From: an uncultured Methanomicrobiales archaeon
GTDB lineage: Archaea; Thermoplasmatota; Thermoplasmata; Methanomassiliicoccales; Methanomethylophilaceae
Length of the DNA: 35,804 bases
Assembly: GCA_937892275.1 (NCBI GenBank)
Contig: CALAVG010000057.1
Location: 1-35,804 of the forward strand
Reading direction: 5' to 3'
Below, piece by piece: positions 15,548-24,822 of this stretch; the first letter of the stretch is position 1, and every line of letters begins with the position of its first letter. The notes beneath the pieces were generated by a model. The model was not told the origin of the DNA. It worked only from the letters and a program-made list of their open reading frames with translations, and did not search any database. The position numbers were made by a program, and so were the translations under genes.

Positions 15548-16947
15548 TCCAACAGCCCCTGTGCTTTCACGTACCTCAGATACCCGTTGTCGGGATCGTT
15601 GTACGAATCGTTGTAATACTTCACGCCCACCACGTCGGTGGGGTCCTCGTTGATGAAGGATTCCGGGTCCATGATCTTGGCCAGGAGCTCCAATGACTCC
15701 GGGAGCCTGGCGCCCGCTCTCGAGAGCAGACTTGCCGCATCCCCGGAGAAAACGTACACCTCGCCGTTGGTGTAGGCGGGGGTGCGCTTCCACATGTCGT
15801 TGAAGTGCGATACGAGAGTACGGTACTCCCTCTGGGAGGTTATCTGCTCCGCGTCGTGTATTATGATGATTATATCCGGCTGCCTCTCATAGACGGCCTC
15901 CTTGGAAGCCATGAACCAGGAGTTGGAGTCGTTGGCGAAGATATTCCTGGCGCCGAGGGACTCCAGCATGTTGGTTATGTACGTTCCGGAACCGGCGGTG
16001 TAGGGGGAGTCGCTGACTCCGAGAGCAACGAACACCTTCTTGTCCTGGAGGTCGGCGATGCGGCAGACGTTGTTGATCGCTTCGGATACATCGGTGATGT
16101 AGTCGTTGCCCCTCTCCGGGAATCCCAGTGCAGAGGCGCAGATCCACAAATTCTTGAGGAGATCGTCGGTGGTGACCGCGTTGTACAGAACGACGCAGTT
16201 TATGCCGGACTTCCTGAACTTGTCGGCCATGGTGACGTGCTCCCCGGTACCTCCGTCCAGGAACACTATGTCTGGATTCTCTGCGACTACCTTCTCGAAG
16301 TTGGGGTCGGTGTAACCTCCGACGATAGATATCTTACCGCTCCTCTGAGCGGACACGAGCCCGTTGGGGTAGTCGCTGTACCTGTCGGTACCCACTATGT
16401 AATCCAATCCGCCTACGGCACAGACGGTCTCGGTGACGGAGGGGGCGAGGGTGACTATCTTGAGATCTTCGCCCATGGGGTTCTTCCCGAGCTTGGCGTA
16501 GCTGTAGTAGGTGAATCCCGTCTGGTCGACGGCGGGCATCATGGCGCTGCCCGCACCTGTGCGGGCCCAGGAGATGATTTTCTCCTTCGATACATCGTAT
16601 CCAGAGGGATCGGCGACTGGGGACCAGTTCCCGGAGGGATCGAGGACGTACATCCCCCACTCCACCTTCTCCAGTTCGGTCTTGCTGTTCACGGAGTATA
16701 CGGAACCGTCGGGATTCTTCACGACGGGGTAGGATCTCTCGGCACAGGCCGCGTCGAGGGCCTGGTCGCCGGTCATCCCCTCAGGGAACTCCATCTCTAT
16801 CCAATCCACTTCGTAGTAACCGAAGTCAATCATGACCCCCTGTTTCGCATCGACGGAGTCAGCGGTGAAACCTATGACGGAGATTCCCGTGACTGCGAGG
16901 ATTGCGATTATCCCCGCGGACACGAGTTTTATTGTTGACGCCTGCAT
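15532..16947 (-). CDS. btuF: BtuF/FecB-type substrate-binding protein fused to a transcobalamin-like domain
   Basis: 471-aa protein. A signal or anchor helix (about 1-28) is followed by a domain at about 36-140 (MIDFGYYEVDWIEMEF, VEWGMYVLDPSGNWSPV) that I read as transcobalamin-like. Residues about 165-460 are a class III binding domain: IVTLAPSVTETVCAVGG, IVGTDRYSDYPNG, VGGYTDPNFEKVVAENPDIVFLDGG, and the closing GEVYVFSGDAA and LPESLELLAKIMDP. These match BtuF and related cobalamin or haem binders. No C-terminal helix is seen, so it is probably held by the N-terminal segment. It precedes a propeller gene and the permease in one operon. Ribosome site is weak. Confidence 0.8.
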   Translation of the reverse strand: MQASTIKLVSAGIIAILAVTGISVIGFTADSVDAKQGVMIDFGYYEVDWIEMEFPEGMTGDQALDAACAERSYPVVKNPDGSVYSVNSKTELEKVEWGMYVLDPSGNWSPVADPSGYDVSKEKIISWARTGAGSAMMPAVDQTGFTYYSYAKLGKNPMGEDLKIVTLAPSVTETVCAVGGLDYIVGTDRYSDYPNGLVSAQRSGKISIVGGYTDPNFEKVVAENPDIVFLDGGTGEHVTMADKFRKSGINCVVLYNAVTTDDLLKNLWICASALGFPERGNDYITDVSEAINNVCRIADLQDKKVFVALGVSDSPYTAGSGTYITNMLESLGARNIFANDSNSWFMASKEAVYERQPDIIIIIHDAEQITSQREYRTLVSHFNDMWKRTPAYTNGEVYVFSGDAASLLSRAGARLPESLELLAKIMDPESFINEDPTDVVGVKYYNDSYNDPDNGYLRYVKAQGLLEWQRD

Positions 16948-16968
16948 CGGATCCGCTTCGTTTCTTTA

Positions 16969-19900
16969 TCAGGCCCTTCTCCTCATCACGAACACGGCAC
17001 CGAGAAGTGCCAGCACGGCGATCGCACCGATTCCTGCGTAGAGGAACATGCCATTGTTGCCGCCGTTGTTCCCGCCGTCGGAGGGATCCTCGGAGGATTC
17101 GGACTCGTACCCTATAGCGTAGATGGACAGGTGGTCCGCGTCGAAGGATACGACGCCGTCCTGATAGGAGACGTTAGTGGCGTAGGTCTTCTTTCCGTAG
17201 TCGTCGATCCTCCAGGCCTTCAGTTCCTTTCCGTCCTGGGTCGTGATCTCACAGGTGACTGATAGTCTGAACGTTCCGAAGTCGTGCTGTTCTACATCGC
17301 CACAGGTAAGGTTGATGGTGAAGACCTTGGCGTCTCCGACGGCGGACTGCTGTTTGGCTGTCATCTTCGCACCGGACTCGGCAGAAAACTTCACGTTTCC
17401 TCCGGCTGCGACGAGGTTCTTCAGGGTATCGGCACCCATGGAGATCGTCACGGAACCCGTATCCATCGCCATGCTGGCTCCCGCTTCCGCTGCGGATGTG
17501 ACGGACTTGGCGTTGACGATCGCTCCGGCATTGATTACGATCCCGTTCACGGAAGAATCGTCCGTAGCTGCGGAGATGAGCCCGGAAACATCGACAGAAC
17601 CGTTTTCGTCGAGATTGATGACCACGGAACCGTTCTCGCTGACGATATTGAAATCGGCCTGCTTGCTCTCATAGACCGTCTCAGTGTCTGAACTGACGGG
17701 ATTGACGGAATCTCCCACATAATGCTCCACAGTCACCTCAGAAACGTCATATGATGCGTACTCCGTCCTCACAATGTAGGTGATGTCCTTTACATTCAGG
17801 ATGTTGTCCTTCACCGACTCGGTGGAGTTTACCCTTATCACTCCTATGTCGAGTCTGGCGGTGATCGTTTCGGAATAGTATTCCGAATCCACCTTCAGCA
17901 CACCGTTCTCTTCGAAGATTTCCGTCCTTTCGATGACATCGGAATCGTGACCATCCATCGTGAGTCCAGTGTATCTTGATTCGGCGGTGTTCCTCACCGA
18001 GACAACATTATCCATGGAATCCTTCACGGTCTCGGTGACGGCCCTTTCTATTGCTATATCCGTCTCCTCCGTCCTCGATTCCGTATGGATCGTTCCGCCG
18101 CTTTCCGTTGCATCGGTCCTGATTGATACGGTGATGGTCTTGCCGTTTTCGACGGTTACCTTGGGGAGAACGTTGACAGATATTAGGTGCTGAACACCTT
18201 CGATATCGACAGTGATCGTGGCGGTCTTCTCCTTCAAACCAGTCACGGTCAGCATATTCCCCACTCTGGTGACCTGGATAACCGTTTCGTCAGAAACCGA
18301 ATATGTCGATTCCATCAGTTCGGGAAGTGCGATTGTTATCGAGGATTCTCTGTTCACCTGTTCAATGGGCTTTATCTTAACATCGTTCGCCGAAGGGGGT
18401 GCATCGAGATAATACCACGCGCAGCCGATGGAATCCTTGATGGTGGATAAATCGCTGAATGATGCTTTCTTACAACCATCATTAAAGTAGTACCAGCCTT
18501 TCTGCCCATCTTCGGGAAGAGTCATGGAGGACGATTTCTCCAACAGAACAATCTGACGGAATGTGGATTCTGTGACCCCGTTCTTGTATGTTCCGGAGTA
18601 GGTACCGACGGAGGGATTCGTAACAAGGACCCATGTGTTCGTGACCTCGTTCAATCCGTAGATAAAGTATTCCTTGCCACCTATCGTAGCGTTTCTGCCA
18701 CTGATTTCGATGGTCGGATATATTTTTTTCAAAACGTCCTGAATGTTCTTGCCACATGCAGTTTCGGATTGTGCATAGCCACCTTCCACAGTTATTACGT
18801 TGATGCGATATTTGTCTGCAGGAACATAGCAATCGATGTATCCGCTGTCCACGTAGAACAACAATTCACCATCGGGTCCGGCACGAATACATTGGGAACA
18901 CCAATCAGTGCGGGCTATAGCTAGCTCTGTACGTGGTTTTAATGACCATACACCGTTAGACCATTCATCAGTAAAGACATATAATGCCTGGCCTGCTGCA
19001 TTGTAAGGAAGCATATAGATGAGAATCTCCCCCTCTTCTGCATGAGCCGTATTGACCACTATGCCCCCATGGGTCATCGCGCTACTCACTGACTCCCTGG
19101 GTACTGGTTCACCGTTGGATTCGATCTCATACGCGATCATCTTCGACCCGGCATCATCTGATCCGCCAAGTGTATCTGTTTCTAATGCTCTTACATTCAG
19201 ATAACCCCTTCCGTTGTAAATAACCAAACCAGAGGCTATGCCTCTAAACTCATTACCCTCTGGATCTTGAATATTTTTATATGACGGTTCCTGAAACGCT
19301 CCAGTTTCAAAGTCAAATTTAACCCACATGAGAGAGGATCTCTTGTCCTCCAGCCCAGTTACGACTCCGCCGAACAATCCTGCTGTGTACGCAGTCAAGT
19401 AGAAATATCCATCGTAGTAAGTAAGCCACCCATCATCCCAGGGCATACCCTCGAAACCAGTTAACCGGCAGGTTACTGACACCTCGGTTTTGATATTGAA
19501 TGCAGATATTGCTCTATAACCAACTGCTCCAGTATGCATATCCGCCTGAAGGAAAAAGAACCAATCTCCTATGAATAATACATTGGAAAACTGACCATAC
19601 TGAGCAAAAACATTAAATCTAGCACTACTTGTAAAGAGATTCTGTTTAACGTTATTTACCAAATCGCTATCTCTGTCGGCCGAGGTCTTGTACATCGTGT
19701 AATAGCTGTTGCCTACATCGAGACAACCATAGAAGTATCCCTCATGATAAGATACAAACCTTAAGTTTGATGGAATATCATAAAGATAATTTAAATCCAA
19801 ATCGTATGCTTTGTATCCTACAGTATCGAAGATTATTCCATTTCCATAACTTAGGTAGTGATAGTAATCAACGGTATATCCAGTCGAAGTGACAAAGTTG

Positions 19901-20457
19901 ATTATAGAACCGCTTTCCATATCAAGAGCATATAACCTGGGACCTGCACGGACATATGCAACATGATCTACTATAAGCGGAGTGCAAGGCATCCCCGTCC
20001 ACATTCCTCCTGACTTGTCTAGAAGGGTACTCTTAAAAGACCATGCCAACACTAATTCGTCTTCCGAATCTGGTAAATCATCTACATCAACGATATTGAT
20101 TAATTCCTGAGAGGTAGAATAGTTACGAATGATTACAGTGAGATTGACAGTTCCCTGCACCGAGGTAATTGTTATCTTATTGAGATTAGTTGAATAAACG
20201 GCAGAACCTTCAATCTGCCAGGAAAGGAATTCATAACCTCTGTTCGGAATGTATTGGAGAGTCAATTCGCCTGTGAAATCCCCCCCGTTGTAATCGAGAC
20301 CCGTGGTGTTGTCTACAAGCCGCCCGTGGTCGTAAGACACTTCGATGACATTTGCTGGATCAGCATCAGTACCAGGAGCATCGATTATCACGATACTGGA
20401 CGAGGCCATTATGAATACCAGCATCAGTGCCATGGCAGTCTTTTTGTTTGTTCTCAT
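16969..20457 (-). CDS. Very large anchored surface protein: beta-propeller, transcobalamin-like domain, Ig-like domain
   Basis: 1162-aa secreted protein with a signal peptide (1-33). Residues about 125-560 look like a second PQQ-type propeller (LVLAWSFKSTLL, CTPLIVDHVAYVRAGPRLYALDMESG, GWLTYYDGYFYLTAYTAG). About 565-640, NIQDVLKKIYPTIEI and YFIYGLNEVTNTWVLV fit the transcobalamin-like pattern. A BIG2-like Ig domain follows (about 725-780), then a long Thr/Ser/Glu-rich beta region. The C-terminus has a GGNNGGNNG linker, a membrane helix and MRRRA. A very good site, AGGAGGAG, precedes the ATG. Base composition is markedly AT-richer over about 18700-20250 than in the 3' part, suggesting a mosaic gene. 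It is 21 nt upstream of the btuF-like gene. Confidence 0.68.
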   Translation of the reverse strand: MRTNKKTAMALMLVFIMASSSIVIIDAPGTDADPANVIEVSYDHGRLVDNTTGLDYNGGDFTGELTLQYIPNRGYEFLSWQIEGSAVYSTNLNKITITSVQGTVNLTVIIRNYSTSQELINIVDVDDLPDSEDELVLAWSFKSTLLDKSGGMWTGMPCTPLIVDHVAYVRAGPRLYALDMESGSIINFVTSTGYTVDYYHYLSYGNGIIFDTVGYKAYDLDLNYLYDIPSNLRFVSYHEGYFYGCLDVGNSYYTMYKTSADRDSDLVNNVKQNLFTSSARFNVFAQYGQFSNVLFIGDWFFFLQADMHTGAVGYRAISAFNIKTEVSVTCRLTGFEGMPWDDGWLTYYDGYFYLTAYTAGLFGGVVTGLEDKRSSLMWVKFDFETGAFQEPSYKNIQDPEGNEFRGIASGLVIYNGRGYLNVRALETDTLGGSDDAGSKMIAYEIESNGEPVPRESVSSAMTHGGIVVNTAHAEEGEILIYMLPYNAAGQALYVFTDEWSNGVWSLKPRTELAIARTDWCSQCIRAGPDGELLFYVDSGYIDCYVPADKYRINVITVEGGYAQSETACGKNIQDVLKKIYPTIEISGRNATIGGKEYFIYGLNEVTNTWVLVTNPSVGTYSGTYKNGVTESTFRQIVLLEKSSSMTLPEDGQKGWYYFNDGCKKASFSDLSTIKDSIGCAWYYLDAPPSANDVKIKPIEQVNRESSITIALPELMESTYSVSDETVIQVTRVGNMLTVTGLKEKTATITVDIEGVQHLISVNVLPKVTVENGKTITVSIRTDATESGGTIHTESRTEETDIAIERAVTETVKDSMDNVVSVRNTAESRYTGLTMDGHDSDVIERTEIFEENGVLKVDSEYYSETITARLDIGVIRVNSTESVKDNILNVKDITYIVRTEYASYDVSEVTVEHYVGDSVNPVSSDTETVYESKQADFNIVSENGSVVINLDENGSVDVSGLISAATDDSSVNGIVINAGAIVNAKSVTSAAEAGASMAMDTGSVTISMGADTLKNLVAAGGNVKFSAESGAKMTAKQQSAVGDAKVFTINLTCGDVEQHDFGTFRLSVTCEITTQDGKELKAWRIDDYGKKTYATNVSYQDGVVSFDADHLSIYAIGYESESSEDPSDGGNNGGNNGMFLYAGIGAIAVLALLGAVFVMRRRA

Positions 20458-20522
20458 TTTCTCCTCCTAAAGCGTTTGACATCACCAATTGGGGGGCGGT
20501 GCAACTGTTTGAAAGATGTTTG

Positions 20523-20538
20523 GAGGGGTTGCCCCCTC
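20523..20538 (-). terminator. GC-rich hairpin between surface genes
   Basis: On the minus strand GAGGGG-GCAA-CCCCTC forms a 6-bp stem with a GNRA tetraloop, 10 nt after the stop of the InlB-repeat gene. There is no T run, so it may be an mRNA processing or stabilising structure rather than a terminator; it lies 66 nt before the next gene. Confidence 0.4.
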
Positions 20539-20547
20539 TGTTGAAGT

Positions 20548-22044
20548 TTATGCCTTTCTGCGGTAGTAGTTGAATCCGACGAGCATCGACAGAGCGATTC
20601 CGACCACTATCAGGAGACCGAGGTACAGCATGAACGTGGCACCCGAATCCTCCGAGACGGACTCAGCAACAACCACATAGGTGGAGTTGTGGGTGGTCTC
20701 GAAGGTCACGCTGTCGGAGGCGTGGGATATGACCCTCATCTTCTCCAGTGCGGATCCGTTCTGCCAGTACACCGCGGGGACTTTACCCTTCTCCGGGGTA
20801 TAAGGCAGGGTCACCTGCATCTTCCCGGTTATGGGCTGGTCGTCGGCCTTGGTGACGGTGACCTCGTACGCACGGGCAGCACCGTCGACCTCCGCGGTGT
20901 TGGGGATCTCCTCCACTTTGGTGATGACGGTGGTTCCCGCTCCAATCGACGAAGTGTCCTGGATTACCACGGAGATGTTCTCGTCCACGGTGACCGTGAC
21001 CGTCTTCGTGTCGGCAGGGATGACGAACGCATCCGTATCCTTGTCCAGGACGACCTCGGTCTTCCCGGATTCGTCAACGGTAGCGTTCATCGCAGCCCAC
21101 ACAGCGCTGATGGTCAGATCCTTGGCGGGAACGGTACTCGGTATCTCCTGGTCCCACTTGACAAAGGTAAATCCCTCCTTGGCGGGATCCGCGGGAGCGG
21201 TAACCGCAGTGCCATAATCCTGAGTGATCGCTGCCACCTCAGAGCCTCCGAGGGTATCGAAGGTGATGGTGTAGGTATTGACCGCCCACTGCGCCACGTA
21301 CGTTGTGTTACCTGCGGGCATGATTGAGGGGAATGCAGGTTCCCATCCGACAAAGGTGTACCCTACCCTGACGGGGTCCGCCGGGGCGGTAACCACTGTT
21401 CCGTACGCCTGTGTTATACCATCCACCGCACTTCCCCCGTTGGAATCGAAGATGATGGTAGATGTGGCGTTGATGAACTTCGCCGTCAGTGCCCTATCCG
21501 CGGATATGCTGAAAGTGTACTCGGTCTGTGCCGAGACCCTCTCGCTGCCAGAGAACCAGCCGTCGAAGAGGTAGCCTTCAGCAGCCGAGGCATTGAGGGT
21601 CAGCGTGGTACCGGAGATATAGTCCCCGGCACCGTTCACCGCCCCCGCACCGGCAGGAGATACCTCGGTTGATACGGAATACAGTGTCGCCAGTCTGAGT
21701 TTGCAACTCGCATCCCATCCGCTGGCATGGGCAATGACAAGATAGGTCGCACTGGAATCCAGGGATTCACCCAGATTGACCATCGCATCCTTGCCGCCCG
21801 CGGAGAGTGCTTTGGTTCCTCCACTTCCGGTCACGTCAACTATATACAGCCCCGGTCCGGGATCGGCGTCGAGCCTGACGGTCAGCGTGGTGCCGCCGTT
21901 GTACTCGACAGCCATCCCGTTGTTCTCCTCAGTGATCCACCTTTCGGATACCGCATCAGACATGTCTGATGACGGCCCCAGCACAGCTACCGCTAACATA
22001 ACGGCGAACAGTGCCGAGACCGCCAGGACCGTCTTGTATCTCAT
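20548..22044 (-). CDS. Anchored surface protein with InlB-type repeats
   Basis: 498-aa secreted protein. After a signal peptide (about 1-30) comes a beta domain, a 'GYLFDGWFSG' bacterial repeat, and two InlB/Listeria-Bacteroides repeats, each of the pattern IIFDSNGGSAVDGI...GYTFVGW and ITFDTLGGSEVAAI...GFTFVKW. A second beta-rich region precedes a membrane helix (LYLGLLIVVGIALSMLVGF) and YYRRKA, the same type of basic tail as the neighbouring anchored protein. ATG at 22044 is preferred over the TTG at 22050 because GAGGG lies upstream. It starts about 9 nt after the previous stop. A spacer, adhesive or scaffold role is likely; no ligand-binding domain is evident. Confidence 0.72.
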   Translation of the reverse strand: MRYKTVLAVSALFAVMLAVAVLGPSSDMSDAVSERWITEENNGMAVEYNGGTTLTVRLDADPGPGLYIVDVTGSGGTKALSAGGKDAMVNLGESLDSSATYLVIAHASGWDASCKLRLATLYSVSTEVSPAGAGAVNGAGDYISGTTLTLNASAAEGYLFDGWFSGSERVSAQTEYTFSISADRALTAKFINATSTIIFDSNGGSAVDGITQAYGTVVTAPADPVRVGYTFVGWEPAFPSIMPAGNTTYVAQWAVNTYTITFDTLGGSEVAAITQDYGTAVTAPADPAKEGFTFVKWDQEIPSTVPAKDLTISAVWAAMNATVDESGKTEVVLDKDTDAFVIPADTKTVTVTVDENISVVIQDTSSIGAGTTVITKVEEIPNTAEVDGAARAYEVTVTKADDQPITGKMQVTLPYTPEKGKVPAVYWQNGSALEKMRVISHASDSVTFETTHNSTYVVVAESVSEDSGATFMLYLGLLIVVGIALSMLVGFNYYRRKA

Positions 22045-22053
22045 CGGCAACCC

Positions 22054-24732
22054 TCAGGGCTTGAACACGGCCTGTATCTCCGATACGGACATGATCACGG
22101 GCGAAGCGACGATTACGGTCTTTTCGGCTCCCGAAGAGGTATCATTGAAGGAGTAGTTCGCGTACCCATAAACTAGGTATGCCCCGTCCACATTGAGGTA
22201 GAACTCTCCCATCACGAAAGAGGTCTTTCCGGTACCGAGCGCTATGTCACAGTCGTCAACACCAGTGGTCTGACCGCTGGTGGTGAAGCACCAGAGATTC
22301 TGTTCAGAATCCCAGGTCTTGTACACATAACGTACCGTGAACTTGCCTGCGGTGTCCACGTACCCATTCTCGGCGGTGACGGTCGCCCTGAATCCAGGTG
22401 CTCCGTCCTTGGCCACTTCTACCAGAGATACGGCATATTCGGAGGCCTTACCGACATCGATGAATGCCACAGTAACTGTGACATCGGCATCATTCATGGA
22501 ATACACCATCGCGGTCGTATCGGATACGGAAACGACATATGCTCCCTCAGTAGAGGTGCTGAACGTTGCCTTCTCGAACTGGCCGGGGATCACGGTTATC
22601 AGCCCGTAAGAGCCTATGGCGTTGGATTTGGTCCAGAACGCTTTGCCGTTGACATCTCCCGTAACCGCAAGAGTCCAAGAGGACTTCTCGATCGGAGAGA
22701 ACGAGGCCTCCAGAGCAATGATGCCGATTTCATCTGCGTCGTTGACACTGACGATGTATTGTGCACCGAGCAGTGTACCGCCAATCGCCCATCCGTTGAA
22801 GTTCTGATCATCCTTCGCCTCCGTCGGGAGAGTGATGACACTACCAGGAGCCAATCCGGAAATAGAATCCTTGACGGAATCGTCTACTACGAAATTGACC
22901 GTACAGGTATCGATTCTGAACTTTGCGTACAGGGTTAAATCAGCAGTAACATTCTCCCCTTTGTATTCAATGGACATCTCTGGGTTGGTAAACCAGCCCA
23001 CGAAAGTCAGACCTAAAGGCGGGTTAGGTACCGCCGCATAGGGGGCATCTTTCTGAATCGCTTTGTATGATGCGACTCCGTTAATGACCTTAGTCAAAAG
23101 TACCTGGTCACCCCCTATTTGGTTGAACGTCGCTGTAGCATTTTCATCCAATACAAACCTCGCACCTTGCAAATTTTCGTGAACTTGTCCACGTGTACTC
23201 GCTGGCACTTTAGTTCCATCAGACAGCTTGAGCGTTACCATCTGAAATGTACCTGGAGTATTGCTAGTAAACGAATAGTCAGGGAACTTGATGTATTCAA
23301 GACTGGACAACCCATTGAATAAACCTCCTCCAATCGACCCTAGTTCCGAGGGAAGAATAATCACTTTCAGGTTTGACTGATTCTTGAGGATGTTATTTCC
23401 GATTGAATCGAGTGAACTGGGAAATACAATCTCTTTTAGCGTTGCTGATTTATCACCCGAGAATGCAAGGTTTCCGATAGTTCTTGCTCCATCCGATATT
23501 GTAATCTTGGATAAGTGGCAGTCCGCAAATGCATACGCATCCACAGACGCAGCGATAGTAACTTCTCCCGTCTTCTCACGCGGACAGAAAAGAACAGTCG
23601 TGAGTCCCTTATCATAGAGGATACCATCCTTTGATGCAAAGGACGGGTTATCTGGATCCACTTCAATTTCTGAAAGACCCGTTGGGAATGTTGAGACGCC
23701 CGTATCCATTACGGTGATGGTCGTAAGACTCGCAGGCAACACCATCTTTCCCGAAATCGGACAATCTTGGAATACCATCCTCCCTATACTTTCAACACCT
23801 GAACCTAGATCGAAAGAAACCAAAGAGGTACATCCATCGAAAGCATATTGTCCAATAGCCTTGGTGGTATCCGGAATACTAATTGTAGTTAATGCCGTAC
23901 AGCGCCTGAAAGCACACTCTCCAATTCCCTGAACATTTTTCAGATCTATCGATGTCAGACCAATACAGTCTTCAAACATATGTTCTCCAATCGACTTGAA
24001 TGCCGGATCGAAAGAAACATCGTTGAGGACCGCACACCTAGTGAACGCACCCGTACCAGAACTTAAGATTGCACCAGGCAGTGCTATCGACTGAAGGCTG
24101 CTGCAATCCGCGAATGCATAATTCCCGATAATTTCCAATTGTGGGGAAAGGATTACACTATTAAGTGATGTGCACCATTGGAATGCACTTGCCCCGATGT
24201 GTTCCGTTTTAGAAAGATTGACCGAACTCAATTGGTCGCATCTTTGGAAAGCACAAGCACCAATAGTTTCAACATTCTCCAGGTTAATCGATGTCAAACT
24301 GGATTTGTGAAGATTACTATCAGCACAGAAATAATCGGGAAGTTCCTTGATTCCCTCCCCCAGTACAACGGTTGCCAGTGCATGGTTGTCTTTAAAAGTA
24401 TTGGCACTCATAACAAGCTGGCTGTTAGATATTATGGTGACCTTCGTCACGATAGTGTTCTCTTCGAACTGATTAAGTGCGTTAACGTAATAAGTTTTGT
24501 CGTTTTGGACTACTGTCGCTTCAATGGTTACTTCCGAGGAGGTTCCGTCCCAACCTGCTGTTGCAGTATTGCCAGAATCGGACTCATACAATTCATAAGT
24601 AACCCCCCCCCCTGTATATGTCACGGCGGGGTCGGCAGAAGATTCATCTGAACAGTACTGACTAATGCCTATTGTAACCAATAAAGACAAAACTAGTAGC
24701 CCAAGCAATCTTCTGCCCGAGATAACAATCAC
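22054..24732 (-). CDS. Secreted BspA-type leucine-rich repeat protein with InlB repeat
   Basis: 892-aa secreted protein, signal peptide about 1-33. Residues about 120-500 carry some 10-12 BspA-type (LRR_5) repeats such as IGACAFQRCDQLSSVNL, IGNYAFADCSSLQSIAL and IGQYAFDGCTSLVSFDL. One InlB-type repeat follows (GLTFVGWFTNPEM), then beta-rich domains. Unlike its neighbours it has no C-terminal membrane helix, so it is released or bound by another surface protein. The start is GTG with AGAGG close by; no in-frame ATG fits the signal peptide. LRR-coding DNA (about 23000-24700) is AT-richer than neighbouring genes. BspA proteins commonly mediate protein or host-surface contacts. Confidence 0.72.
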   Translation of the reverse strand: MIVISGRRLLGLLVLSLLVTIGISQYCSDESSADPAVTYTGGGVTYELYESDSGNTATAGWDGTSSEVTIEATVVQNDKTYYVNALNQFEENTIVTKVTIISNSQLVMSANTFKDNHALATVVLGEGIKELPDYFCADSNLHKSSLTSINLENVETIGACAFQRCDQLSSVNLSKTEHIGASAFQWCTSLNSVILSPQLEIIGNYAFADCSSLQSIALPGAILSSGTGAFTRCAVLNDVSFDPAFKSIGEHMFEDCIGLTSIDLKNVQGIGECAFRRCTALTTISIPDTTKAIGQYAFDGCTSLVSFDLGSGVESIGRMVFQDCPISGKMVLPASLTTITVMDTGVSTFPTGLSEIEVDPDNPSFASKDGILYDKGLTTVLFCPREKTGEVTIAASVDAYAFADCHLSKITISDGARTIGNLAFSGDKSATLKEIVFPSSLDSIGNNILKNQSNLKVIILPSELGSIGGGLFNGLSSLEYIKFPDYSFTSNTPGTFQMVTLKLSDGTKVPASTRGQVHENLQGARFVLDENATATFNQIGGDQVLLTKVINGVASYKAIQKDAPYAAVPNPPLGLTFVGWFTNPEMSIEYKGENVTADLTLYAKFRIDTCTVNFVVDDSVKDSISGLAPGSVITLPTEAKDDQNFNGWAIGGTLLGAQYIVSVNDADEIGIIALEASFSPIEKSSWTLAVTGDVNGKAFWTKSNAIGSYGLITVIPGQFEKATFSTSTEGAYVVSVSDTTAMVYSMNDADVTVTVAFIDVGKASEYAVSLVEVAKDGAPGFRATVTAENGYVDTAGKFTVRYVYKTWDSEQNLWCFTTSGQTTGVDDCDIALGTGKTSFVMGEFYLNVDGAYLVYGYANYSFNDTSSGAEKTVIVASPVIMSVSEIQAVFKP

Positions 24733-24822
24733 CTCTGATATTCATTGATTCCAACAATCCCCTCAGTGTAGCAATAACCACACTTCATCGGGGTGTTGAT
24801 ATGATTCAGATGCTTTTGATCC

